Source: Spirodela intermedia
Taxonomy: Eukaryota; Streptophyta; Magnoliopsida; Alismatales; Araceae
Assembly: GCA_902729315.2 (NCBI GenBank)
Contig: LR746268.1
Span: 7,485,501 to 7,549,500 of the forward strand
Reading direction: 5' to 3'
Length of the DNA: 64,000 nt
This document shows, piece after piece, positions 1 through 13,800 of the stretch. Under the pieces are notes generated by a model that worked only from the letters and a program-made list of their open reading frames with translations, searched no databases and was not told the DNA's origin. The number at the start of each line of letters is the position of its first letter. Within the stretch, counting starts at the first letter, position 1. The translations under genes were made by a program, and so were the position numbers.

Positions 1-1762
1 TTCTCTATCCCTCTCTCTTGCTCATGTGCTGTCAAATTCTATCATGGTATCAGACTGGGGTTCCATCCAGCAGAAACCCTGGATGTGGAGCAAGCTGTCC
101 TCCGCCCACCATCACCCTGTTCGGTGCTGCTCTGGCACTTCCACCAGTTCATCGTCATCCTCAATATCAGACATAGCCACCCATCTGGCGCCTCCTCAGG
201 TTTCATGACTATTTGCTAGATCCGTTGTTATGTGTAAATGAGTATTCAATATTAAAGTTAGCCTAGATGACTCTGTGGACAGATTAAAAGCTCATTTGCT
301 GGCCAAAAGCTTCATACAAGTATATGGTGAATATTATGCTGAGAAATTTTCTCCACTTGCCAAAATTACTTCAGTATGGATCTTCTTGGTATTAGCTGTT
401 TGGTTATCTCGAACCCGACATTAGTTAGATATCAAGAATGTGTTCCTTCATGGTGACTTATAGAAGGAGATTTATATGAGCAACCACCAAGTTTTGTTGT
501 TTAAGAGGAGTCTAGCTTGATTTATCACCCAAAAAATCTCTCTATGGTCTGAAGTAATCTCCTTGGGCTTGGTTTAATCGATTCAACAATATTACATAGC
601 AATTTAATCTTCAGAGATGTGGGGTTAATCATTCTGTCTTTTATAGACATTCTTCTGTTGGTCCCATTTTGTTAATTGTATATGTTGATGACATCATTAT
701 CACTGGAGATGATCACACAAGTATCTCTCAACTCAAGGAGTTCTTATAAGGGCAATAATTTTATTAATCTCAAATACTTTCTCAAAATTGAGATTGTTTG
801 ATCCAAGGAGGGGATTGCAATCAATCAACAAAAATATGTCCTTGATCTTCTTGCAAAGATGAATATGTCAGCTATAAGACTAACTACCACTCCTATGGAC
901 TCCAACTTGAAGTCATCATTTGATGAAGGCAACATGTTAGACTATCCAAGGAGGTACAAATATTTACTCGGTACATTAAATGATTTGACTATCACTCGGT
1001 CAAATATCTCTTTTGCTACTAGTGTGTGGTGAGTCAGTTCATGGAACGACTACACACCAAGTATCTCAATGCAATCATGCAGATATTGAGGTATTTCAAG
1101 GGTAATCCATGCAAATGACTATTACACAGGAATGATGGTCATCCCACAGTGCAGGGTTTTTCAGATGCTGATTGCAGTCTAGACATGAGATCTTATTTCG
1201 AGAAAAAGTAAGAAACAATCTGTGGTTTCACGGTCAAGTGCTGAATCAGAATATAGGATAATGACACATACTACATGTGAACTTATATGGATCAAATAGC
1301 TTTTTGAAGAACTTTGTTTTCCTCATGAAGGTCCTATGGAGCTCAAATGTGATAATCAGGCAGAAATTCATATCTTCTAATCATGTGTTCCATGAGAGGA
1401 CAAAACACATTGAAGTTGATTGTACCTTCATCAGAGAGAAGATCCAGGCACAACTCATCACCACAATCAACGTTAGCTCTACAGATCAACTTGCAAACAT
1501 GTTCACCAAGTCTCTAAATGGTCATAGGTTACTATTTACCAGCTAGGTGCATATGACATATATGCTTCAGCTTGAGGGGGGCTGTTGAATATTGTAGGCC
1601 CATCTAGGTCGTGGCCATATCAGCTCATATGTATGGGCCCTATCAGCCCATCTGGGTCCCTTGAGACTCAGGTATAAATACCAGAGTCTCTCAATTAGTG
1701 TTTTTAATCGAGACCTTTGTCTCTCCCCCTCTCTCTCCTTCGTGTACTCTCTATTTCTATCA
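1..1762 (+). mobile_element. Internally deleted Ty1/copia retrotransposon remnant
   Basis: The first 44 bases match the end of the repeat at 1583-1762: both are CT-rich and finish in ttctatca. A primer-binding site tggtatcagac at 45-55, of the initiator-Met tRNA type, follows directly. From about 260 the plus strand encodes decayed reverse transcriptase pieces, including LDIKNVFLHGDL (about 428-463) and the catalytic YVDDIIITGDD (about 680-712). RNase H and C-terminal wording appears at about 1346-1540 (DNQAEIH, FHERTKHIEVDCTFIREK). Frameshifts and stops break the frame, so it is not functional. Only about 200 bp separates the primer site from RT, so gag, protease and integrase are missing. 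A polypurine tract (1571-1581) precedes the 3' LTR. It is antisense to SECA2 and probably lies in one of its introns. The 5' flank is outside the window, so target-site duplications cannot be checked. Confidence 0.88.
1583..1762 (+). repeat. 3' LTR of the copia remnant
   Basis: The repeat begins TGTTGAATATTG directly after a polypurine tract and ends in ctatca, the same ending as the 44-base 5' LTR remnant at the window edge. A TATA-like tataaatacc lies at about 1672-1681. The size, about 180 bp, is small for a copia LTR. The two LTR ends differ at several positions in the short overlap, so the insertion is not recent. Confidence 0.75.
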
Positions 1763-1880
1763 AAACCATTAGACTGGTTTAGGTGAAAAAAAATAGATAT
1801 AAATGAAGGGCAATATAAGCAAGTAAAACAAGTGAGAAGCACATGTAAAGAAGGTCAAGTGTCAACTAAAGAAGACTTAC

Positions 1881-4800
1881 CGGAATACATGTTCAGAGCA
1901 GCTATCCGAATCGCCTGTCAATATCAATTGCCTAAGATCGTACACATGCTTCCTTTGCACCTGCTCAATTTGGAAAAAAATAATAATTTTGTTTGTAAAG
2001 CATGAGATTAATTTCGTTGTCAATGTACAACTATTTTAGACACAAAAGTCAAGTGAACCGTTAATTATGACAGCTATTTCAATTCCCAACCTACTGATGT
2101 CACATAATGGTTTGCTCTCCTTCGAAATTTTGGACTTCACAGTTACTAATTATCCAAAATACCTTTCAAAAGTTAAAAAATGTCAATATGAATCATTAAC
2201 TGCATTATTTCCCAAGAACAAGATAAACAAGAAGAATGCTCATGCATCTTACCCAAAACGACGGAAAAATGATTTTTAAGTAACAATCAAAGTAGCATTA
2301 TAGATATCAATGAATGGTATACACCTAGTATTGCAACATCTGAGACAATCCCATGCCTTAGATGCTGATCGATGTACAATTCGAACGACCAATTTGGCAG
2401 GTGTTTCAGAAGACTGCACTCAGTTACAACAGCTACGCTTGGACTACATCCTGACTGACCATTATAATCTTTGACGATCACAAAGTTGAGTGGCATGTAT
2501 TTTTTATTTTCACATTCGACCGGTCTGTTAGCTTTTGGAACAATCTGATAGCAGAGATAAAAGTAAAATCCATAACACGAACAGTATTCATGCAATATCA
2601 TCCAAATTAGGAAATGTAAGAGCCTCTTTTGGGGCTGTCTGGTGGTACATTGTGCATTGGCCCATATGATCTCAACATAACCCATAATCCCCTCAATACT
2701 AAAGGTCAAAGAGTGTGATGCCGTGACATACCATCTCTTCTTCTCTAACTCCCTTTTCCTTCTTCATCTTTTCTACGTCATCAAATTTTCCTATACTTTT
2801 ACTGATTTTAAGCTAACTTCCTCGAAATCATCTTCAAGGGTCGTAGAAGTTACACATCCTCCATAATTTTTGGCCTAATCGATTGCATATTCAGCTCAGC
2901 AACAAACAGATTGTTCCCGTTAAACATGTTCAAAGTAAAAATAAAAAAGATATTTAAAAAAAATTATTCCGTGGGCAACCGGTAGTTGAGGCTGCTTCAA
3001 TCACTTCACGTAATTTCCTTAAAATCAAATGTACAAGAGGTAATTATATTTTCTATAGCGTGTGGCAAACAGATTGTTCCCCATAAAGCCCACCAAATAT
3101 TCGAGAACGGTTAACGTTAAACATGTGCAAATTAAAAAAAAAAACAGAAACAGCAAAAATAAATCGACTTCCATGAGCAGCCAGTGGTATTTGAGTATGC
3201 TTTAATCCTTATGTAATTTCCTTCAAATAAACTATACAAAAGCTAATTATGTTTTCTAGCGTGATGGCAAGACAAAAATGTCATTTTAAGGTAGCCACAG
3301 ACAAAATTGACGAGGATAAAAGGAAAGAGACAATGGCACCTCTAGAACTTCGTCAAACTCCACCAGGCTCTTTCTTATGCTAAAAAAGTACTTCTCCGCA
3401 TTTACTTGCAGACCCAAGAGCTGAAATATTTTTATTTAACATCAGAAACAATTGAAAACGCAAGGTTGTCACAATATAAAGGAAAAAAAAAAAGAAACGG
3501 ATTTTTAAACATGAAACGAGCATGATCCAAAATAACTTCACCTGTTTTACAATTGTATCTCCTTCGATAGGAGTATCCTCATTGTTCGTAATCCTTGATA
3601 TCAATCTGACAGCCCATTCAGTATCAAAATTGAATTTCTGAAACATCTCATCCTGTAAACTGTGCCCAAAATGGGTATATCAAGGTAAGTAGAAGCTAAT
3701 TTAACATGTTCTGCATATATCTAATGGTTGATGATGACTAAAGAAATAGTAGACACAATTTGATTCCAGTTTTGAACACACAACAAACGAAAAAGTGGAA
3801 GAGACGTGGCTGGTAGCGAAAAGAAACAGAAGAAAATTCATGTTAACATTTGATTACTTTTGGTTGGTGTGAATCTTCAAATGTTTAGCTGATCAAAGTG
3901 CTCATGGATTGCATCATATCCACAGATGACACCACTATGCCAAGGAAACTAATAGGCATCTATACCATAATAATGTGAAGAAGATCCGCGCAATTAAAAT
4001 GATCATTGTTCATTCTAACTGTCCGTTACTAATTATAGCAAAATTAACGATGCTTTCATACCTAACCATGAACCTTGTTGACCCAGGGTCACCTTGCCTA
4101 CCTGCCCGACCACGCAGCTGTGATACATGTGTTTTCAAAGATAAATCATAATATCCACAAGAATATCATAGATAAGCATAAGCATTAAAGAGAACTATAA
4201 TCACATCAATTATGACACAAAAAATTAAAAAGAACATTAATCAGAAACCTATTGCATGCCCTTGTTAGAGTTGTAATATGATCAGCTGCGGTTAGTATAA
4301 ATGTCACTCCTACCTGCATGGCAAAACGAGCACATATAACCTACAAATTTGATTTGCGGTTCAGTGGAACTTTGCTTAGAATATTGATTGCTGATGGTGC
4401 TCAATCTTTACTAATCAAAACATCTTTTTTCAAAATTGAGAAAAAGAAATCTTATATGGTCTTATATGAGGGCAATGAATCATTTAAACCTTTAAGTAAA
4501 TCATAGTTAGGGCGATTCCACATTTAAGATGAGCATAAACGCAAATGTTTTTCTTCGACAACAATTATGAGTTTTTTTAATGCATTATTTGCACAATTAT
4601 AATCTGACAAGAAAACCAAAATTATGACCATTCTTCGATAGATGGAAGCATTAAAGTTGGGCCCGTGGGCTATTTGATGGCACTCAGAGTACCTCATTTG
4701 TAGTTACATGATGAAAATATTATTTTCGTAATGAAATCGTTAAAAAAGAAATGTATCACATTGTTATCTACTGTTCCAAAATAGAATGAAAACATAGAAT

Positions 4801-7800
4801 GCCAGAAAACTTCAATTCCGTTCATAACGCATGCAATGGAGTTCATGTTGTTGTGCATCACTCGAGATATTAAATAAAACTGTCATCTCGTGAAGATCAA
4901 TTTATTCTATAGTGAATAGTGGTAGCCTATTGTTCCGGAAGAATAAACAAACAGTTTATCAATTGCAAACAAATGCCTTCCCGTCATTGTTCCCAAACTA
5001 CCAACCATTGGTTTAATAAAGTTATTAAATCGTCCATATCTTCACTGTCAATCAAGTAACAGCCAATTAAACAACAGAGTGACTAACAGAAATGTCTATA
5101 AATTGCCAAATCTAATTGGTGAAAAGGCCTTTCATTGGATAGTCATGTTCTTGGCATCAGAGTGGAATTTTTTATGCTTATTCAGCTACAATGCATAATC
5201 CAACTGACGTGAAAAATGCTCAAGCCAGTTCATCCAACCGTTATGATATTAAAGCTAGCATACTTTGGCTGAATAGGAATAGAATCATTCATATTTCTGT
5301 TTCTAATCATGTAAATCATTAAAGTCCAGATTATGGGAACTACCCTCCAGAAAACAATGGGGCTTCCAAAAAGTCTGTACAAAGATAAATCCAATCTCCG
5401 TATAGCAATTCCATGAGGTTTACTTCTTCCTGCTACCACGCAGGCATTTGTAATTTTCAAAAGCTGACTTCAAACTGTCTCAAGCCAGCAAATCAAACTA
5501 TCAGTGAAAAACCATGCGATCATTGACTTAAGAAAAGATGAAGATGTCATGTGTAATCTAAAAATCACAATCACGATTACATGCATAAGAGTTTAAATAT
5601 TATAACTTCGCATAAAGTTACCGACTCGATATTGACCAATGGCTTAATGATGTCCTTCAGACGATAGCATGAGGTTCAAATCATATTGATGACTTACAGA
5701 AAATAATTGACAGAAAAAGTAACTCTAAAACTACACTAAAGTTGATTTGCATAATGGAAAGAAAATCACCTGGTTATCAATCCGTCGAGATTCATGCAAA
5801 GAAGTGCCAATCACATGAAGTCCACCAAGCCTTTTCACTTCAGTCCCCTCAGCGAGACAATGCTCTTCACATTCTTCTAACACTGCTAGATATGCAAGTG
5901 CTATTGCAGGACTGAGTGGATAGATCTCTGATTCTTCAGAGAAAAGCTTTTCTAGTTCTTCCTTTTGAATAGATTGACTCAACTGTATTGACTCCAAAAT
6001 CAAAGATTCTGCCTTCTGATATGTCCACGCATTTCCCTCGCTTTTGCTGACATATTTTGCTGTTTTTTCAACAGTAAGTAAGAAGAAATTAAGCCCCAAG
6101 TTAAGAAGTTTTTGCAAATTGACGACAGAAAAGCAGAAATAAAATATTACCCATCAGTGCTGCTTTCCCCAGCAAACCGGAGGAGAAAGCTCCAATCGTT
6201 ATCTTCGGTAAACCCTGTCTCAAAGGATTAATCCCAACACAAACGCAGCATTTCCATTAAAGAGTACAACAGATGCTTACCGTCCGAGAAATCTGCTCCC
6301 CATCAGTTTCAATATTTGGTGCTTCTTTTGTCAAAAATGGAAGTAAACTCTCATTTATAATTTTTTTGGCAAGCATCTAAACACAGAGGCAAACAAGAAT
6401 CCTAGCATTACTATGACAAGAACAAAAATGTTCTGCTCAATGTAGTAAATAATAAATTTTTTATAAAGAGAAATAAACATGCACACTGATATTCAGTCCA
6501 TCTATCAGACTACCCTCAAGCAGTGTTGGAGTGTACTCTCCATGCCCTTAGAGATATGGCATATGATATCAATAAAGTCTCGACAGTATCGCAAGGCATC
6601 ATTACAAACGTTTATTATGAGACAAAAATAGAAAGAGTTAAGAAGTGGAACATACTTTAGGGTTTCCACCGAGGATTATATCGGTGCCCCTACCAGCCAT
6701 ATTGGTGGATATTGTAATTGCATATTTACAACCAGCTTGTGCAATAATCTCAGCTTCCCTTGCTGCGTACTACAGAGTACGGAAAGGAGAACAACAATCA
6801 GGAATATAATTTAGAGACAGGAACTACAGAAAAAATACAATAACGTAAAGAAAAAAGGATAGTCAGTACCTTAGGCCTTGCATTGAGAACATTATGAGGA
6901 ATATTTCGTTTCTTCAGAATATCAGACAAGTGTTCAGAATTCTCAACACTGCACTGGGTAATCATTTTTAGTTAAATAATATACTTGAAATGAGAAAAAT
7001 CAAGAACCAATTTGCAGCACATAAATTTTTTTGATAGCTCTCAAGCAGGTAAGCATAGGTAGGTATCAGATATAGGAATCCACACAGACTAAATGAAAAA
7101 ATAAAAGAAGTTTGCCTGCATGGAAAATTGAGAGCACGGAGTGAAAGGGATCTTTTCCATCTCACAAGTTTATAGCCAGTAGAAATGTCTCACATTAAAT
7201 GCAGAAGCAAAGCATGAATCGCTCAAACAGAAATAACATGCAACAAATGTATTTGAAGACAGATCACGAGAAGCCTACAAAGATGTGCCTTGCATATCCG
7301 GGAAAAAAGCTTATCCTGAAAAATACAAGTAGCGTACATAGGCATAAGTTACAAATACTCTATTGCAGTGTACTACTACATCTTCCTGTGATAGGACATG
7401 TGACAGTGTAAAGCTACAGAAAAGACTCAAAATAAAGCAAAACATGATCATTCAAAGAAAATGGTGCAACACAAACTGCATCTCAGGAAGGAAAAACATG
7501 AGGGGGGGGGTGCCTAATTGACACCTAAGTCACTTAATAGTTGAATTTGTCAACTTGGCAAGTGCTGATGCCTCTTCCGAGTTTTGATAAGAAACTCATC
7601 CACAATGGAACATTAGAATCAGAAAACTGACTACGACTAGCCATGGATAAACTTAAAAAGGCGAGAGGACCCATGCAAGCTGCAGACCCTAAAAAAAAAA
7701 CCACCTTATGCTGAGGAATGAAGAATTTACCATAGCAAGCACACCCCATGCAATATGGGTATAATGGATATTTAATATTCTCAATATTGAGCAATTATTT

Positions 7801-10800
7801 TTTTCCTTATTTTAGTTTCCTGTTTAGATAGAGTTGTATCCTATAGTCAGGACCCAACTTTATTCTGTCGTTGCCTTTTTTTGCACAGATTCACTTACAT
7901 CTTTTGTATATTGTAAATTCTATTTAAAGAGACTCTGAGATTCGTTAAGGTCCATCCTCTCTAGATCCTCTCTCATCTTGGCATACCACCCACAGTAATC
8001 TTCCAGGCGAATGGAAATATATTAGATAATATAGCCCATAAAACCACATCTCAACTAAAAGTTATACAATGCACTAATGGAGAGCAACAAATCACAGAAG
8101 ATGTTCATACTACGGTAATAGTGAAAACTGGAAAGCCAGTTGTAGCAGACGTTATTTTCCCACTTAACTATTCCTCTTAACTAAAAGTCATACAATGCAG
8201 AAGAGAGCCTCAGAATCCATCTTAACTATTCCTCCCTCCTTTCCCACTCCAGAAGAGCCAGTTGTCGCAGATGTTATTTTTTGCGGATAAGCTGCCTCAA
8301 AAACAAACCTTCGTTTTTTTTGAATTTACCATGATTCATCTATTCATAGTTACTTTCAATTGCAAAAGCTAGGACCATGACTATGGCAGAATATAATAAC
8401 ACAGCCTCTCCAAATATGGCCTCGACATGAAAAATAAAGAACCAGCAGCATGGCCATGAACTACGTCTTTATTAAAAATAGCATTACAGCGAAGATCATG
8501 CTCAACTGCACCTTCCAAACATGTAGTTTAAGATCACGCGTAAAATGACACTGTAGACAGTAATTTTTTCTGGTAGACATTTAAGGTATGGTTCGGCATT
8601 ACCTTGTAGTTCCAACTAAGACAGGCCGTCCTGAATTAAACATAAATTCCACTTCCTTACGACAATGCTCCCATTTTCCATTTGCAGTCTACAACACCAT
8701 AATAGCATGGCTAAAAATGAACATTTTGAAAAAAAAGTAAAAACTACAAGTTGAAAAAAACGCGATCATCAGATATCTCACTGCAAAAGCCTGTATAGGC
8801 AAGTCTTGTCGGATATTTGGTAAATTTGTAGGGACTTCAACAACTGGCATGTGGAACATCTTTAAAAATTCTTTCTCCTGAATACAAATAATGAAACATT
8901 AAATTTGGATATGCTTACACAGGCATTGCTAGTATTCCTTCTCTAATTGAAAGGGTAACACGTGCCTCTGTCTTAGCAGTCCCAGTCATTCCTGAAAGTT
9001 TGGGATACAGCTTAAATAATGACTGGTACGTGATTTGTGCCACAACCACCGAATCAGCCTGAAGAGAAAATAATTGAATTGATCACAGGACTGGAAACAG
9101 GAAAATATTTAAATAAAACAAATAAAATGTAATCTATTAGCCCCCTCCTGTGGGTGTTTACCTGGATTTTAAGGCCTTCTTTGGCTTCCACTGCCTGATG
9201 AATACCTTCAGACCATCTTCTTTTCTCCTCTACTCTTCCTGTAAGCTGCAGCATACATGATGATCAATAAATGGAGGGTAAAAATATCTGATGATTATAC
9301 TCAAGCAACACTGCCTAGATCTCTAGCTCCACGTTTACTTCAATTTTGCAATAATCCACTTCTGAGATAACAAAATAAAAAAGGAACAATGGGAAGAACA
9401 TGACAGTGGTTGGGTAATGAGATGGTGGGAAGGAGAACTGAACAAATAGAAAGGAAAGATAAAATGCCTTCAGAGGGATAAGAGGATGATAAGATGTTCA
9501 AGGGAAAAGAGAGAATAAGAAGAAATGCGGAACACAAAAGCAGGAAGAAATATACAGTCTCTGTATCACATGTAGTGGGTCCTGCGGACACCTGCTGCTA
9601 GGATATCATTCTCCCAACATACTTCGATTCCTCTCATACGTGCATGTGCATATGAATCTTACACATGGCGACAGTTGCATTGCAGACTCTCACCATCATT
9701 CTAACCCAGTCTCACATCACACACTCATTTATGCGTGTGCACTCTAATATATAGTCAAAAGCTCATTAATATAAAATAGTTTCGCCAAAACAGAACTGCA
9801 AAGTTTATCGTCACAAAGACAAGCCAAGTGAATTTAGTTTTAACCTATTTCTCTTCTTCATAATTCCACAATATTCTCATAAAATATATTTTAAAATTTC
9901 TCATCTTCCCTAAATGAATCAAAACCTCTACAGATAGAACAATTTAATTGACAGAAACAAACTTTAATTTGATAAACGACCAGTTTTAATAATTTCTGAT
10001 GCATAAAAACTCTTTTCATATATCAGCTGCACAACAAGCAAAACGAAAATTCAGAAAATTAAATTTTTGCCAAATGATCCCAGAATTGGGAATAGATAGT
10101 AGAATCCCTGCCTTGATTGCCATATGCTTAAAGAAAGGCATGTCCAGATTCCCCAAAGTCAGCCTAGTCAGGATAGACCTGATTAGATTCAAAAACATAT
10201 AGCCCAAATCTTGGACTTAAATAGATTCATGGGAATTCACTCTCAAAATCATGTTTCACAACTGTATTTTTTCACATAGAAGCTTCTCTTAATACATTCA
10301 ACAATATGGAGGCCCAGGGTCTTGACGAAAGCCAGAAAAGGGATTAAAATAAAGTAAAATTCTGTAATAGGATCCAAATCTTGTTACCTCATTAACTATA
10401 AGTGCTTTTCCATTCCTTACAATATATTGCACGTCCCGACGGTAGAACTCCTTGGCCTTTAAGGCATTCATCAGAAACCTACAACATCAACGTCAAATAA
10501 CATGTCTGTCTAAGCAAGAATATGCACCAACCTCAATGTAAATAGATTTATTCAACGATCCCTCATAAGAGTGAAGAATGGGGAACCTCAGCTATACAGT
10601 AGAATTTGTAAAATTCCAACAATAAGAATGTTACAGAGTTAGGGAAGAAAAAAGAATGAAATACACCATTGCTCTCCTCACAACTCAAGCCTAATGCAAA
10701 CAGGAGTAAACCAATTTGAGATACTGGAACCTACACGTCATGAATCTCCAAGTCAAATATATCAAACAGAAACATGCCAAATAAATATGAGATTCCTACG

Positions 10801-13800
10801 GGGTTTGATTGCAGACGGGAACACATCATACTGACTTACTTACTAGCTGATTTTTTAAGGATTAACAGAACCAAAGCTAGGATGAGCTATGTCTGGGCAA
10901 TTATGTGTCTAGAAATCAAAATTAGTTATTGATACTTGACGCATAACCAACATGTAAACATCAGATAAAGGATGGAGCAGCATGAGAGAAGAGAAGAGTC
11001 CAAGAAAGCATAAGCATAAGAAATAACAGCAGTTGGAGTGGATGCCAGGCAGAAAAGAAACATAGTACATTTTGGTACCAGATTAAACATTATCAGAAAA
11101 CGAAAAATAAGTTCATCTGCAGTTTACATTATGTGCAGAAGAACATCCCTCTGCTCAGTTTACATTTTGAGAAGAAGAAAAATACTACCTAAAATGAAAA
11201 GTAAAAGCAGTGTACGATCCTAAAAATGTGAAATCACCTGGCCCAATGGTCATTTTCATCCCAAAGGTCATTGGTCTCGAGTACCATCTCAGCAAGACTA
11301 ACACCTTCCTCAGTCAATTCCACTGAATTGTCCTTGAGTTCTACGTTGTAATGCTGGAAACAAAATACATTTAGAAAATTCCCGTGTCTGGTAATGGTGT
11401 AAACATATACCTTCAGCAAATTCTAGAATCCCTAAAATAGAAAGGGTATACCATATAGCAAAGGCACAATCATAGATGTAATGTAAACCCAGTCAACTAG
11501 ACAGAACTTACAATGCCTAGCACAAGCAGCTCAGCAACTTTTGCTGCAACAGGATACCTCGCTGCATCTTTGCTAGCCTGGCCAAAAAGTCAGGGGAAAA
11601 AGGTGAAGGAATCTTCAATTCAAAATCACTAGACCATGCCATAAGACATGTACAGGCGTCAAGTCAAATTGGTAAGAAACAAGTACTGTACAAAATATAT
11701 AAAATGGCACCGTCCTCAACCAAAATTTTTAGTCTACTCAGTGTGGAAAGGCACCCTAAAAAGAAGTCATGTGGACTACCACTCGCTATTTTCATGTTGA
11801 AGAATACGAATGGCCAACAGATGTTATTAATTCTGTCAACAAAATAACAAGACAGTAAGTAGCATTAATTCTGGTGAAATGCAGTATCCTCTCATCCACT
11901 GCTAGCAGTTTTACATGAGAATAGAGCATCTCAATAGTCAAGGTTGGATATTTCTGCCCTTCTAATATGGGCAGGATACTCTTTTTGGCACAAAATTTAT
12001 TTCCCTTAAAATTCACTTTAGCCATCCTGGATTACCCAGAAAGGAATGGTGCTGATACACATACCTCACCACTGATAAGCAACGGATTCCGCCCTTCATC
12101 GATAAGAACTGAATCAACTTCATCAACAATTGCAAAATGGAATGGCTTTGGCCTGTAACAAGCACAATACATTAAAGCAAAGTTAAAAATCCAGAGATAG
12201 AATGAAACCACCAAACTAAAAGTTGTTTCCAAATATACCATCTCATAACAAGTTGTTCTTTACTCCCTGAAAGATTGTCCCTAAGATAGTCAAAGCCAAG
12301 CTCCTGAAAATGATTTTCTAACATTAAAATACGTTACAATCTGTTTAATAAAATCACGTTGAAGAAAAAATTGACACCTAAGCATAGGAAAAAAAAAAAA
12401 AACCTCTACACCGGACAATAAGAAAGAGCGAGAAGATATTTCCTAATGAACATTGCCAAATAATCATCATGCAAAAAAAAAGGAGCAACTGAGCAACCAA
12501 AAAAACATGTCTCCCAGTTTAACATTTTCTTCAGCAAAAAAAATAATGATAGAAGGTTAAAAACAAGCAGATCAGATACTTACTGAGTTATTTGTGTAAG
12601 TAATGTCACAATTATAATTGGATCTCCTTTCTTCAGATGTCATACCCCTCTGAAAATGCAGACACGGCAAAAGATAAATCCAAAAGGACTATCCCTATCT
12701 GCTTAAATCATAAGTCTCTCGAAGGGAAACAAGGATAATTATGTAGCAACTACGGCGAGAAAGAATACCTGAATAAGGCCGACAGAAAGACCCAGAAAAC
12801 GATGAACACTGCCCATCCACTCAGCATCACGCTGTGCCAAGTAATCGTTTACCGTTACCACTGTCCAAACAATTTTAGTCAAGAATATGATCAGGCCGGG
12901 CTTGAAAAACTGAGCTGGGAATTCATGGAATTCATGTACTCAAAGATCGGCCAGCACAACGAGAATAGATCACTTTAACCTTCTAAAAAAGCATAGATCA
13001 TTTAAATATCTAATATGAATTGAACGTAGACTCATCAAAATATCAACTTTCTACTATTGAGAGTGTAATTTACATAAGACGTGACGCTCACTAATCTATA
13101 ATCAATTGGAAAGCACTCAAGATAAGCGTTAGTAGATTAATTGGACTGCTGCTTGAATTGGAAATATTCCGATCATCTGATCATGAAGAAAGAAAGGGGC
13201 TCACTGCACAAGATTGACCCCCTAATCAATGTCTGGCTAGATAAGAGAATAGGGGATGCAGATGACCTTTTTTGTGTCAGAATTGTGATGAGAATTCAGA
13301 TGGTTTAGTTAATAGCACATTTAGTCACCAACAGATCAGTTCTCCAAGTGGAACAAGGGAGAATATTCACATGTGCATATTATGATAAGATTAGATCCAC
13401 CCTCGGAGTTCAGCATCAATAAAAACACTCATTCCGAAAATGTCCCTGGTGCACAAACTGTCCTTGACTCAATAAAGAGGGCCTGATTTACAATTCGAAA
13501 ATTTTACAGTATCTTCATAAAATATTTGGTTTAAAATCCAACAGGACACTGAATGCAACGACCTGAACATTTTTCCGAGTTTTCTCAAATACTATTAGCT
13601 AATGGTGAGAGAATCGAAGAGGATATGGAATGGATGAAGCCAAAGGATAAGTCAGTCCATTTGATAATGTATCTAACAAGGAGAATGCCGTGCATAATGT
13701 AGCAATACAATGTGGAGCAAGCATCAGCCGACAAAACTTTCTAACTTCTGTTAAAAATTTGCTTTTAGAAAATCCTCATACATCTAGCAAAATAAAGAAG

